Positions 23,795 to 33,363 are shown, numbered from the stretch's first letter. The stretch: 64,000 nt of DNA from JABDMH01 sp965223165 (GCA_965223165.1 CBDCVQ010000018.1:248001-312000), one strand, 5' to 3'. A program made the numbers and translations. The notes: a model not told the origin generated them from the sequence alone.

Positions 23795-25039
23795 TCATCT
23801 GTCGGCTTTGGCACTATGTGACATGCGGTCATAGGCCCGGTACCACTGCAAGAGGGAAACCCGGTCAGCAATCTCCGACAAATCGCAGCCGAGTAGGCGA
23901 GCCAGTCGAGCCGCTTGCGTGACGACGGGACGGTCCTTGCGATACCGACGGGCAAAGTGCACATATTTTATGACGCGAAAGGCATTAAACCACTGATACC
24001 ACCGCTTTTCAAACATCTCGAATGAGCTGGTCTCTGCTCGCACCTCCGACACTTTGGCCGGACCGCCATGTAGCTGCAGGTATTCCCTCAAGGCCACCGG
24101 TGCCTCTTTCATCCAGGCCGAAAAGTCCTCTGTGAAGATCTGCGGCAGCTGGCTGGTAAGCGAGCGCAAATCCAGGAAACTGTCCAGATCTGTGGTCTCC
24201 CTGGCTTCGCCCGAGAGCGCACTGCTCACCGCTCGGCCCGTGCCAAAAGGGACTCGGTCGGAGGGCCTGGCAGATGGATACACGGTGGCCTCCATCACCT
24301 GCGAAAAACGATCCACGGCCACAAACTTGTGTAGGAAGTAAAAGTCTTCACCCGCCTTTTTGACATTCATGCCGCCCATCTTCTGGTAGGCCGACGAGCG
24401 AACCACCATACAGGATCCTACCGTCTGCACAGCGAAAGGCAAGCCGACCAGCCCCTGAGCGTTGATGAAATAACGTAAATGCAATTCATACGCTACGATG
24501 GCCTCCTGATGCGCAGGCGCCAATCCCTCTAGCGGATGCGCAAAGTGCACTCCTGCCGCCCACGTGCCCGTACGAAGGGCAAAGTGCGCCTGAATCGATC
24601 GTAGATAGTCTGGACTACACGTACAATCCGCGTCAAGGTTGATGATCAATCCATCCCGTCCCAAGTGTTCGAACCGCCGGACCGCCTCATCCATGCCGAT
24701 CTTTCGGGCCAGACCTACCCCGCATTTCTTCGCCGGCAGGTCAAGGGCCGCCAAGGCGTGCAGGGCCATCCACGGCGGTTTGTCCGTCCAGCCATCCAGC
24801 ATGTGCAGGGTACGACGACTGTGGTCTTTGATGGGGTCTCGGGCATTCGCATCGTGATTGACGACCACGAGGACTTCTACCGTCCCCTGCGGCGCATGCA
24901 CGTCCGATAAGCTGCGCAGCGTCTGATCGAGATGGGGCTCTGCGTAGCAGGGAATAACTACGATCATTTGAAGATCCGGATGAGGATCTTCAGCGATCCA
25001 TGCCTCGTACAAGGCATGCTTCTTCAAGTACCGGCTCAT
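23795..25039 (-). CDS. Glycosyltransferase family 2 protein
   Basis: 414 residues from the ATG at 25039. GT-A core: MIVVIPCYAEPHLDQTLRSL, VEVLVVVNHDAN, LARKIGMDEAVRRF, and DxD-like LIINLDADCTCSPDYL near residue 135. After the catalytic domain come VQTVGSCMVVRSSAYQKMGG and a long helical C-terminus without clear membrane spans. Donor and acceptor are unknown. The ATG was preferred to upstream starts because the earlier residues show no family pattern and the intergenic gap to the divergent WbqC gene is then about 108 bases. Confidence 0.8.
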   Translation of the reverse strand: MSRYLKKHALYEAWIAEDPHPDLQMIVVIPCYAEPHLDQTLRSLSDVHAPQGTVEVLVVVNHDANARDPIKDHSRRTLHMLDGWTDKPPWMALHALAALDLPAKKCGVGLARKIGMDEAVRRFEHLGRDGLIINLDADCTCSPDYLRSIQAHFALRTGTWAAGVHFAHPLEGLAPAHQEAIVAYELHLRYFINAQGLVGLPFAVQTVGSCMVVRSSAYQKMGGMNVKKAGEDFYFLHKFVAVDRFSQVMEATVYPSARPSDRVPFGTGRAVSSALSGEARETTDLDSFLDLRSLTSQLPQIFTEDFSAWMKEAPVALREYLQLHGGPAKVSEVRAETSSFEMFEKRWYQWFNAFRVIKYVHFARRYRKDRPVVTQAARLARLLGCDLSEIADRVSLLQWYRAYDRMSHSAKADR

Positions 25040-25147
25040 GGCCCAAAGGTAAGGGATACAGCACATCGTATCGAAGGAGAAGCGCCAGTCGGCGACCGTG
25101 CCTACCCAGCAAAATGGAGCCAGAATTAGTAATTTTGGCACCTCCGG

Positions 25148-25774
25148 ATGGTTAGCCAGACAGCCCATATTATCGAGATCCAGTACTTTCCTTGTATTCG
25201 ATTCTTTGCCCTGCTTTGCCAAGAGGAACTATGGATCGAGCAGCATGAAAACTACCAGAAGCGGTCGCTGCGCAGTAAATGTCAGCTCCTGGATGCAAAT
25301 GGCCAACTGACCCTGACCATTCCGCTGCAGAAAGGCAAGCACGAGCGACAACCGATCAAGCATACCCGCATCTCCTACGCCCAAGACTGGCGCCGTCAAC
25401 ACCTGCAAGCCATTCAGAGTGCGTATGCGCGGTCCCCCTACTTCGACGACTACGGCCCAGCCATCCGGTCCCTCCTAGCCAGGAGGTGTCCCGGCTTGTT
25501 TGAGTGGAATCTTGAGATTATCAACACCATCATCGATCTATTACATCTCGATGCACAAGTGCGGCTGACTGCGTCTTATCTGCCTGGCGAGCGCTATGCC
25601 ATGGATTGGAGGGATCACGCCCGATCTCCCAGTCGGCCTATCCCGGCTTGGCGTACGTACCCCCAAGTATTCTCTGATCGACACCCCTTTGCCCCCAATC
25701 TGAGCATCCTCGACCTGCTCTTCTGCCTGGGGCCTCAGGCCCGGCTCTACCTTCAAGAAGTCTCCTGCTACTGA
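25148..25774 (+). CDS. WbqC-like family protein
   Basis: 208 residues. Family features: IIEIQYFPCIRFFALL at the start, IEQHENYQKRSLRSKCQLLDANG, LTLTIPLQKGK, YAQDWRRQHLQAIQSAYARSPYFDDY, and the closing NLSILDLLFCLGPQARLYL. WbqC-like proteins occur in polysaccharide gene clusters and as single genes in Bacteroidota; no biochemical function is established. Divergent from the glycosyltransferase, hinting at a shared envelope role, though this is only positional. Confidence 0.85.
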   Translation: MVSQTAHIIEIQYFPCIRFFALLCQEELWIEQHENYQKRSLRSKCQLLDANGQLTLTIPLQKGKHERQPIKHTRISYAQDWRRQHLQAIQSAYARSPYFDDYGPAIRSLLARRCPGLFEWNLEIINTIIDLLHLDAQVRLTASYLPGERYAMDWRDHARSPSRPIPAWRTYPQVFSDRHPFAPNLSILDLLFCLGPQARLYLQEVSCY

Positions 25775-25895
25775 GTGTGAAACGCAGGGAAATGGAGGCA
25801 GAGTGGGCCGACAAAAAAGATGCTTGTAAGCGAGCTATGGTAAGACGTGCATATAGCGGTATGCTGGCGAGCAAACTTTATCTTGCCGCTCGATC

Positions 25896-26305
25896 ATGAC
25901 CACAGACAAAAATATCAACCTAAGCGAGTACAGGGACTTCATTGGTGAGTGAAGCGCAGGTACGGCACGCCCAGATTGGAGCCATGCTAAGGCCAATCAG
26001 GAGCTGATGAAGCTCTATTGGGACCTGGGCAAGATGATCCTAAATCGCCAGAAAGATCCAACTGGGGAGGCAAGGTGATGGATCAGATCTCAAAAGATCT
26101 AAAGAAATACTTCCCAGGCATTAAGGGATGACAAAGGCCAAATCACGGAGATCGACTATGCCCTGAAAGACATCAATAAGCCCGATAGGAGTCAGCGGAC
26201 TTACTATCACCGATGCCATGCCCAGAAGATCTCAAATCAAGCCTTCCAACAATCGAGGATATAGAACGAGAGCTAGATCAGGGCGTATCAGACAAGACAA
26301 CGTAA
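25896..26305 (+). pseudogene. Decayed DUF1016/YhcG-type PDDEXK nuclease gene
   Basis: Fragments in different frames read MTTDKNINLSEYRDFIG (stop), then KANQELMKLYWDLGKMI, then a frame shift to NWGGKVMDQISKDLKKYFPG and a stop, then KGQITEIDYALKDINKP, and finally SSLPTIEDIERELDQG. These are in the order of YhcG-type DUF1016 proteins, but the core nuclease part between the third and fourth fragments is deleted. At least two frameshifts and two stops. Such genes often travel with restriction or defence islands. No partner genes remain. Confidence 0.65.
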
Positions 26306-26440
26306 CACTCATGGCACACATGTAATCGTGAAGCCCTAGGCGTAACACCAAACAATATCGATTGCGCTGAGCGGATGGTGATGCATACCCCGGTGACCCG
26401 GCTTGAAAATTCTCTATCTTGTTGGCTTCAAACATCAACC

Positions 26441-27751
26441 ATGAAAAAGCTGACTACTCCCCTCTTTGTGGGGCTGCTGGCCCTCTCCTCCCTGCCCGCG
26501 CAGGCGCAATCATTACAATCGCTGGTCGACGAGAAAGCGATGGCCGTGGAAGACCAAGTGATCGAATGGCGAAGGCATATCCATCAATACCCAGAGTTGT
26601 CCAATCGCGAATTTGAGACCGCCAAAAAGGTGGCTGATCACCTGGCCGAGCTTGGCTTGGAAGTCAAAACGGGCATCGCTCACACAGGCGTGGTCGGTGT
26701 ACTTCGCGGGGATCAACCGGGACCCGTGGTAGCGTTGCGCGCAGATATGGATGCACTGCCGGTCACCGAGCGCGTGGACGTACCATTCCGGTCAGAAGTC
26801 CGATCGGAGTACCTCGGTCAGGACGTAGGTGTAATGCATGCCTGCGGGCACGACACCCACGTAGCCATCCTGATGGGCACCGCGCAGGTGCTGGCCTCCA
26901 TGCGGCAGGCGTTGGCCGGTACGGTCGTCTTCATCTTTCAGCCGGCGGAGGAAGGCGCTCCTCCCGGAGAAGAGGGCGGTGCAAAGATGATGGTGGAGCA
27001 GGGCGTCCTATCTGATCATGACGTGGACGTCATCTTTGGGCTGCACATCAATTCCCTCACAGAGGTCGGCAAAATTCGATATAAGGCGGGCGGTACTATG
27101 GCGGCCGCAGATCGATTTACGATCCGGGTCGAAGGCAAGCAAACACATGGCTCGATGCCGTGGGCCGGCGCCGATCCCATCACCGCCAGTGCCCAAATCA
27201 TCATGGGCCTGCAAACGATCATCAGCCGACAGACCGAATTGACTAAGGAGGCGGCTGTGATCAGCGTCGGCAAGTTTCGTGCGGGGGTCCGCAACAATAT
27301 CATCCCTGAATCTGCCGAAATGGTGGGCACGATCCGCACGCTCGATGTCGAAATGCAAGATATCATACACGAGAAAATCCGCAAGACGGCCACGCTGATC
27401 GGCGAAAGTGCCGGTTGTCAGGTCGAAGTCGAGATCGAAAAAGGGGTGCCTGTCACCTACAACGATCCTGAATTGACCCGCACCATGCTGCCGACCTTGG
27501 AGCGTACGACTGGCGAAGACAATCTGATCGTCTCGCGTGCTGTCACGGGAGCCGAGGATTTTTCATTCTATGCGATGGAGGTGCCGGGTCTATTCTTCTT
27601 TCTGGGCGGCATGCCCAAGGGCCAAAGTGTCATCGATGCGGCACCGCATCATACTCCGGATTTCTACATCGATGAGAGTGGTTTCACTTTAGGCGTTCGT
27701 GCCTTGTGCCATCTGACTCTGGACTACCTCGAGCTGCACGCCGATCGGTAG
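26441..27751 (+). CDS. Exported M20-family amidohydrolase
   Basis: 436 residues from the ATG at 26441. Signal peptide MKKLTTPLFVGLLALSSLPAQA. M20D motifs: VALRADMDALPV, MHACGHDTHVAILMG with metal-binding Cys/His, FIFQPAEEGAPPGEEGGAKM with the catalytic Glu, and GAEDFSFYAMEVPG near the end. The dimerisation domain is in between. Relatives hydrolyse N-acyl amino acids, hippurate or indole-acetyl amino acids; the substrate here is unknown. Periplasmic or outer-membrane-facing by the signal peptide. Confidence 0.88.
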   Translation: MKKLTTPLFVGLLALSSLPAQAQSLQSLVDEKAMAVEDQVIEWRRHIHQYPELSNREFETAKKVADHLAELGLEVKTGIAHTGVVGVLRGDQPGPVVALRADMDALPVTERVDVPFRSEVRSEYLGQDVGVMHACGHDTHVAILMGTAQVLASMRQALAGTVVFIFQPAEEGAPPGEEGGAKMMVEQGVLSDHDVDVIFGLHINSLTEVGKIRYKAGGTMAAADRFTIRVEGKQTHGSMPWAGADPITASAQIIMGLQTIISRQTELTKEAAVISVGKFRAGVRNNIIPESAEMVGTIRTLDVEMQDIIHEKIRKTATLIGESAGCQVEVEIEKGVPVTYNDPELTRTMLPTLERTTGEDNLIVSRAVTGAEDFSFYAMEVPGLFFFLGGMPKGQSVIDAAPHHTPDFYIDESGFTLGVRALCHLTLDYLELHADR

Positions 27752-27769
27752 GGAGGACACAGCCGCCGC

Positions 27770-28894
27770 CTAGCCGGGGTAGGCCACCGCAAACGTACTC
27801 TCGCCCCTCAACGAGATCTGCTCCGGCATCTCCGGCATATCGGAGACATTGTACAGATTGCAATTGAATTGGATCTTGACCTTCTTGGTCTTCTGCCCTC
27901 GTTCATTGACATCAAAATCCGACACGGTCTGTATCCGAAATCTGGCATTAGCTGGCTGACTACGGGCATTCGATCGATACAGTGTACCGTCTTCAGAAAT
28001 GTATACGATGGACACTGCACCCAACTGCTCGGGCTCCTCGTTGGAAAGCAATTGCCTCTTGTAGTTGAAGTGTGTAAGGCAGAAGCGTTGGTCGGTGGCC
28101 ACCGCGTTGGTCAGACCGATGGAACTGGCGCTGCTACACCCGTCGGCATCGGTGACGGTGACGCCTACCATGGATAGAGCCGCGGGCAAATCTGCCACGC
28201 GAAGCATAGAATCCTGAGATCCGGTCGACCATCGATAGGCAAAAGGCGCCTTGCCGCTAGTACGTACTTTCAACTGTCGCTCAGCCACTTGTATGAGAGA
28301 CCTGCATCCCTGGGTGGACAGTTGTATGGTCTGCATTTGGGTGGAAATGCATTGTCCCCTGCGTGCTTGCAGCGACACCTCATAGGGTTGTTCGTTGTGA
28401 AAGACGCCCGAAATCCACTGCTGATGGCGCTCCACCACCCGCGCTCCACCTAGGTCCCACCGGTCCTGGGTGTTGGCATTGGATGCATCGGAGGCACTTT
28501 GGAAGGTCAACAAACTCGAGTCACGGCTGAATTGCCACGCATAGGGCAAATCTCGGGCGACGATCGATTGATTGACGTCAAAGGCGTCTGCATTGAATCG
28601 ACGTACATCTTTGATGACAAAGCGGATACTTTGCGGACACGCATTGCCACGGCACTGCTTGCGCTTGATGGTGCCCACAAAGACCAGGACACCTTTATCC
28701 CTTTCAAAGTTGGCATCCATGACATAGTCCTTTTTGCCTGCAATCAGCTCGATCGGTTCTCCGTCGACTTGCATCTTGGAAAAGAAGACGGGGTCTGCCG
28801 TCGTTGGCTCCGGTTCAGGCAGTTCCACCTTGTCACAGCCCATGACTATCAGCAGTATACATATCCAACCAGCCTTGAGCGCTCTCTGCATCAT
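27770..28894 (-). CDS. Lipoprotein with one SprB-like repeat, third gene of sigma operon
   Basis: 374 residues from the ATG at 28894, which overlaps the upstream stop by four bases. The signal ALKAGWICILLIVMGC gives a lipobox Cys near residue 20. The N-terminal half is an unrecognised beta-rich domain with paired cysteines (RKQCRGNACPQ). Mid-protein holds the unit APFAYRWSTGSQDSMLRVAD plus VTVTDADGCSS, the same repeat found six times in the protein at 31061-33004. The C-terminal domain is unknown. Likely surface or periplasm facing, and a candidate sensor or ligand-binding partner in the sigma operon. Confidence 0.7.
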   Translation of the reverse strand: MMQRALKAGWICILLIVMGCDKVELPEPEPTTADPVFFSKMQVDGEPIELIAGKKDYVMDANFERDKGVLVFVGTIKRKQCRGNACPQSIRFVIKDVRRFNADAFDVNQSIVARDLPYAWQFSRDSSLLTFQSASDASNANTQDRWDLGGARVVERHQQWISGVFHNEQPYEVSLQARRGQCISTQMQTIQLSTQGCRSLIQVAERQLKVRTSGKAPFAYRWSTGSQDSMLRVADLPAALSMVGVTVTDADGCSSASSIGLTNAVATDQRFCLTHFNYKRQLLSNEEPEQLGAVSIVYISEDGTLYRSNARSQPANARFRIQTVSDFDVNERGQKTKKVKIQFNCNLYNVSDMPEMPEQISLRGESTFAVAYPG

Positions 28895-30165
28895 CGCAAG
28901 TAATAAGTTGCTTGTAGACCCATATACCATCTTACATCTGTCGTGCTCGATCCAAGACCGGGCTGTCCTGGATAGATCCGGCCTGGACGGAAGAACAACA
29001 CCATACCCGTGCTCAATCTGGTCGTCACCGCGTATTTGTACCCCAAAAACGATGAAAAGACCAGTTGCCGCATCTCGTCGGTGGGGATCCAACCCGCACT
29101 CAACTCCTGCAAGATGACGAGTTGATCTTGCTCCAGGTCCAATTGCTGCAGACGGCCGCGTGCCGCCACCAACCAATCTGCCGTCATACCCAGCTCCAGC
29201 TGATGCTGACCAAATCGATGACCGAGGTAGACGGGTATCGAGATGAATTGTAGACTGTTTGCCCGTAGGCCATAGACCTCTTGCGTGGCACTAAACCCAA
29301 ACACGGTGCTTTGCCGAAACTTTGAAAAGCCATTGGCATTGACCAGCATCTGAACCGATGGTCGGGTGGCCAGGTACCACTTCTTATCCAGGTAGTATTC
29401 TGCGGCAAAGCCAAACTGTGCCCCTTGCACCGGAGAGCCTACGGCAGCAGGACTGAGCAACATGCTGCCCGACCAGCCGATTCTGACCTCCTTGTGCCGA
29501 GCAGCGGCAAGGACATCGCCTGCTCGGTAGGGCTGATCCGTCGGGGCGGGCAGGACGTAGCGATGCGTCACCTGGGACGGCAGGCCCAGCAAGTCGAGTT
29601 GGCTCAGCGATTCGACGACCACTGGCCGGGTTGAAGCCCCTGGTGAGATCCGGGTAGCATCCAAGACGTCTAAGCGACTCCCATCGCGATCTCCCTCTTC
29701 TACGGGTTCAGTCGACATGGGCGTAGCCAGTCTCATGCCGGTCTCTCTAGCGAGCAGTCGGCTTGTGGCCTCTCCCTTGGCCAGGCTTGTTCCAGCTTTT
29801 GCCTGTCGCAACGGTGGGGGGGCCGGTCTCTCCCCCGTGTTAACCTGTGCGTGGGTAGGTAGCTGCTCGGCAGATCGCTCTGGGTCGGATCCCTCGTAAG
29901 ACTCCATGGCGGGAGTGCCGGCCATTTCCGGTCGCGAGATAGGGGTCTCTGTCTTCTGTTCGGGGTCCGGGGCATCCGGTCGGAGTAGCCAGTATCCAGC
30001 TCCAATGATCAGCGCGAGCAGCAACAGTACGAGCCAACTGCGGTCCCTTCTCCGGTCCGCCTCCAACATGCGCTTGGCGGCCAACCAGGCGTCGGGATCA
30101 AAGGGAGCCGCAGGCCTTTGGCTTATCTTGTCTCTAAAGAGCTTATCTATCTCCCTGGGCTTCAT
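28891..30165 (-). CDS. Membrane-anchored protein with outer-membrane beta-barrel-like C-terminus, second gene of sigma operon
   Basis: 424 residues. Residues 1-43 are cytoplasm-type (DKLFRDKISQRPAAPFDPDAWLAAKRML). One transmembrane helix follows (SWLVLLLLALIIGAGYWLL), then a Pro/Glu/Thr-rich linker to about 190. A region of alternating beta strands then ends in a barrel-like VRWYMGLQATYYLR. The topology resembles an anti-sigma factor joined to a porin-like domain; no zinc-type anti-sigma motif is seen. It begins three bases after the sigma gene ends. Such sigma-adjacent proteins are seen in Saprospiria, but their mechanism is unclear. Confidence 0.65.
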   Translation of the reverse strand: MKPREIDKLFRDKISQRPAAPFDPDAWLAAKRMLEADRRRDRSWLVLLLLALIIGAGYWLLRPDAPDPEQKTETPISRPEMAGTPAMESYEGSDPERSAEQLPTHAQVNTGERPAPPPLRQAKAGTSLAKGEATSRLLARETGMRLATPMSTEPVEEGDRDGSRLDVLDATRISPGASTRPVVVESLSQLDLLGLPSQVTHRYVLPAPTDQPYRAGDVLAAARHKEVRIGWSGSMLLSPAAVGSPVQGAQFGFAAEYYLDKKWYLATRPSVQMLVNANGFSKFRQSTVFGFSATQEVYGLRANSLQFISIPVYLGHRFGQHQLELGMTADWLVAARGRLQQLDLEQDQLVILQELSAGWIPTDEMRQLVFSSFLGYKYAVTTRLSTGMVLFFRPGRIYPGQPGLGSSTTDVRWYMGLQATYYLR

Positions 30166-30168
30166 AGG

Positions 30169-30792
30169 TCATTGTGCTGCTTTCACATTTGAATTTCCGA
30201 TCTCACTACCCAGTCCTTGTCGTCCGTACTCTGCCACCATCGCTTGCCGAATCATTGCTTGGAGCTTCTTGCGGGCATTGCTAAGGTGCCATTTGGATGT
30301 CCCGTCGCTGATTTTCAACATATGACCGATTTCCTTGTGCGAATAGCCATCCAGCGCGTACAGGCAAAACACCTGGTGTGACACTGGAGGCAGCTGCCTG
30401 ATGAAATATTGCAACTGCTCGGCGTCAAACATTTTGTCGGCTTCATTCAGGTCTACGTGACCTCCATAACTATCGAGGGGTCGCTCGTCAAACGAAATGG
30501 TCTCCCGATAACGCTTGTGCTGGCGGTGATGATCTATCACCGCGTTGATCATGATGCGTTTGATCCAGGCCTCAAAGGGCACCTGAGACCGGTAAGAGTG
30601 CAGTCCTTTTACAATCTTTAGAAAACCCGTATTCATCACAAACTGAACTTCATCATCATCCCGCAAATACCTCCTACAAATAGTATGAAGGGTAGCGTAG
30701 CACGCCTTATAAAGCTGATACTGCGCCTTCTCATTGCCTCGCTGGCTATCCCTCAACAGTTTCGGATCAATATGGATGCTGTTGCTGTGCAA
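30169..30792 (-). CDS. ECF-type RNA polymerase sigma factor
   Basis: 207 residues. Sigma region 2 is at about residues 20-90 (AQYQLYKACYATLHTICRRY, then GFLKIVKGLHSYRSQVPFEAWIKRIMINAVIDHHR). Region 4 is at about 130-180 (LPPVSHQVFCLYALDGYSHKEIGHMLKISDGTSKWHLSNARKKL is its span). The only available start is TTG at 30792. It directs transcription of a small regulon, normally held by an anti-sigma. The next gene, a one-helix membrane protein, is the natural candidate. First gene of a three-gene operon. Confidence 0.88.
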   Translation of the reverse strand: MHSNSIHIDPKLLRDSQRGNEKAQYQLYKACYATLHTICRRYLRDDDEVQFVMNTGFLKIVKGLHSYRSQVPFEAWIKRIMINAVIDHHRQHKRYRETISFDERPLDSYGGHVDLNEADKMFDAEQLQYFIRQLPPVSHQVFCLYALDGYSHKEIGHMLKISDGTSKWHLSNARKKLQAMIRQAMVAEYGRQGLGSEIGNSNVKAAQ

Positions 30793-31060
30793 GTACTCAA
30801 GTTAGGTGATTCTCCATCTGTCTACAATCAAAAACTGTGCACAGGGCGTCAAAACCACTTTGAACTTGGCTTTGATCGCCCTGTGCGAACTGGGTAACCT
30901 ACTTCGAGGTCTCTCGATCCGCGGGGCAGATCGAGCGCACTTTTACGAGACTTCTTTCTTCTTTAAGCACAGCCTAAACCTAGGTTTCAGCCATCAAATC
31001 TTTTATTTGTAGTGGGAGGGCTGCCTTGATCTTGCCATCGAGCCATTGCCCTCCGCACGG
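30793..31060. other. Intergenic region upstream of the sigma operon
   Basis: About 270 bases between the sigma gene and the stop of the SprB-like repeat protein. No ORF or exact TAnnTTTG on the minus strand. A promoter recognised by the ECF sigma itself could lie here, but its consensus is unknown. Confidence 0.3.
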
Positions 31061-33004
31061 TTAGTGTTTAATAATTCGTCTGACCTCGCGCAAGGTTGCT
31101 CCAGACACCATGACCGTGTAAAGTCCTGGTCTCAGGCCCTCGAGTCCAACTTCGGTCAGGGCTTCGCCTTTGGACACCGACCATCGGCCCCGGTACACCT
31201 GTCTTCCGGTCAGTGATCTGACTTCGATGCCTAGCACTTCGGCCACATCAAAATGACCGGTAAGTATGAGTCGATTGACAAAGGGATTGGGTGCGGCCAC
31301 CAGGCCGATCGACCGCCCTTTGCCCGGGCCCTGGACAGATATGTCGGCCGCGTTGACGCCCCCTATCTGGACCCGTATGCAATCTTCCACGCGACATTCC
31401 CCATGCGTGGCCACGACACAATACCGACCACTGCTGTCCACGGTTATGTGCTGGCTGGTCTCTCCTGTACTCCATTCAAAGGTGTAGTTGGCATCGGCAG
31501 GCACATGGGCGGAGAGTTCCACCTGTTGGTCGTTGACTCCCGATCGCTTGATCTTTACCCGGCACAGGGCATCATCGGGCAGATCTACGACGACGCAAGC
31601 TTGTGCCTCGCAGCCCAGCACATTGGTGACTGTCACACAATATTCTCCACCCGATGTCACACGGATGTGCTTGGTCATTTCGCCGGTGCTCCATAGGTAG
31701 GTCACGGGCAAATCTCCGGGCGAAACCGCCACCAGCTTCCCATTGGCGGAACCCCTAATCTTCACCGTGCAGTCTGCTGCGAGATCGCGAAGATCTATGC
31801 AGTCCTCCGACACACAGCCGACCGCATCCGTCACCGTCACGCAGTACATGGCGGTGTCCGCTACCGGTATAGTCTGGGTACTGTCGCCCGTCGACCATTG
31901 GTAGGCGAAAGGGGGGTGTCCCTTTGACCTTGCTATCAGCATCAATCCTTGGTCAGCCACATTGGTGCGTCTGGCCAACTGAATCTTGGTGTCGCAGGGT
32001 CGATCCAGCTTGATATCGATGCAGTCCCTTGATTCACAACCTCTTGCATCGATCACTTGCACACAGTACTCTCCCTGTTGCTGCACGGTGATATGAGGGG
32101 TCGTGTCACCGGTAGACCACAGGTACGAAAATGGACCTCTTCCCGCCGTCCTGGCAATGAGGTGGATAGATAATGAATCTGTCGTCGTCGGGCGTCGCTC
32201 CGCATGTATTTTGGTCTTGCAACGATCACCCTGATGCAGATCGATGCAGGCCCTCGATTCGCAGCCACTGGCATCTACGACGGTCACGCAATAGGAAGCC
32301 CCGGGCGATACCTGGATACGCTGGGTGCTATCCCCCGTCGACCAGCGGTAGCTGAAGGGAGGGAATCCCACCGTACGAGCGGTCAAGGTCACCAGCGAGT
32401 CCATCAAAGAGTCGGCACGCATCACATGTATCCAAGTCTTGCACCGATCATTGTCCAGTCGAATGCAATCGCGGGAAGTACATCCGGTGGAATCGGTAAT
32501 GGTGACACAGTACTCGCCCGGTGCCATGACAGCAATCCTCTCCGTACTATCGCCAGTGCTCCACTGGTAGGCGAAGGGTTCCGCACCGCGGGCCATCGCC
32601 ACCAGCACCACCGCGCCACTGTCCGGACGTGCGGCCCTGATCCGTACATGACATTGGTCAGGCCGATCATGGCAGGCGCGAAGATTAGCTCTCAACTCGG
32701 TCTTTTGCGGATGAAAGGTGAGCCGTTTGATCTGGGATTGATCGCAGTTTTCTAAGGCAACGAAGAGCACTCCTCGAGCCACCTCGTCCGGCACATCGAT
32801 AGTATCAGAGAATTCGCCATCGCTGTTTGTCACAACGATATTGCTGTACGAGAAGACATCATTTGAGTTTGTACTAATCCTGACGGAAAGTCCCTCCACC
32901 GAAACATCCGACGGCCCATGGACCGTACCTGAAACGATCACGGTATAGGCCGCCACGCTGCCGGCAGAGAGGAGAAACAAGAGTAATGGGAATATTCTGT
33001 ACAT
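31061..33004 (-). CDS. T9SS-exported protein with six SprB-like repeats
   Basis: 647 residues. Signal peptide MYRIFPLLLFLLSAGSVAA. A carboxypeptidase-regulatory-like beta domain occupies about 20-105 (VSGTVHGPSDVSVEGLSVRI). Six repeats of about 70 residues follow, with YxWSTGDST motifs near 150, 221, 297, 371, 438 and 512. Each repeat carries YCVTVTDxxGCxxxxCI cysteines. The end is a type A T9SS sorting domain (AAPNPFVNRLILTG, LRPGLYTVMVSG, final RRIIKH). Repeats of this kind build gliding adhesins such as SprB, where they form extended surface filaments. This one is far shorter. Likely surface-displayed. It lies just upstream of the sigma operon, whose lipoprotein carries the same repeat. 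Confidence 0.85.
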   Translation of the reverse strand: MYRIFPLLLFLLSAGSVAAYTVIVSGTVHGPSDVSVEGLSVRISTNSNDVFSYSNIVVTNSDGEFSDTIDVPDEVARGVLFVALENCDQSQIKRLTFHPQKTELRANLRACHDRPDQCHVRIRAARPDSGAVVLVAMARGAEPFAYQWSTGDSTERIAVMAPGEYCVTITDSTGCTSRDCIRLDNDRCKTWIHVMRADSLMDSLVTLTARTVGFPPFSYRWSTGDSTQRIQVSPGASYCVTVVDASGCESRACIDLHQGDRCKTKIHAERRPTTTDSLSIHLIARTAGRGPFSYLWSTGDTTPHITVQQQGEYCVQVIDARGCESRDCIDIKLDRPCDTKIQLARRTNVADQGLMLIARSKGHPPFAYQWSTGDSTQTIPVADTAMYCVTVTDAVGCVSEDCIDLRDLAADCTVKIRGSANGKLVAVSPGDLPVTYLWSTGEMTKHIRVTSGGEYCVTVTNVLGCEAQACVVVDLPDDALCRVKIKRSGVNDQQVELSAHVPADANYTFEWSTGETSQHITVDSSGRYCVVATHGECRVEDCIRVQIGGVNAADISVQGPGKGRSIGLVAAPNPFVNRLILTGHFDVAEVLGIEVRSLTGRQVYRGRWSVSKGEALTEVGLEGLRPGLYTVMVSGATLREVRRIIKH

Positions 33005-33135
33005 GTGGTGGTATGATTTAGTTTAAAGGCTTTAATTCATACCCCTACACGGGATAAGATAGCATAGGGTTGGGTCTGCCTCAAAAAAAGATTCGAATGG
33101 GTGGTGTAGCCTGGTGGATTTCACCGTGGTTTCAC

Positions 33136-33363
33136 CCTAGTAGAGTTTCGCATTAAATCTTGTAGCTAATTCTAATGTCTTTGGTCCGCATACTTCGTTG
33201 CAAAGCCTCCCCATAGCTACGGTTAGCCACCCACCCGCTTTCGCGGTTCCCTCACTTCTCGCATTGTCATGCTCGACTCTTCGAGATCGCTCGGTCATGC
33301 CTCGTCTGCGAACAAAATCCTATTAGAATTATTCAACATATCTAATGCGAAACTCTACTAGGC
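33136..33363. mobile_element. 228-bp palindromic MITE-like element
   Basis: Perfect 20-base terminal inverted repeats: CCTAGTAGAGTTTCGCATTA at 33136-33155 and its reverse complement at 33344-33363. Subterminal 10-base inverted repeats follow (TAATTCTAAT 33167-33176; ATTAGAATTA 33323-33332). Further in, TTTGGTCCGCA and its imperfect complement TGCGAACAAA continue the symmetry. No ORF. The outermost CTAG is itself a palindrome and could be either a target duplication or part of the repeat. It sits in the gap between the SprB-like protein gene and trmH. It could be a non-autonomous transposon or a structured repeat. Confidence 0.65.
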
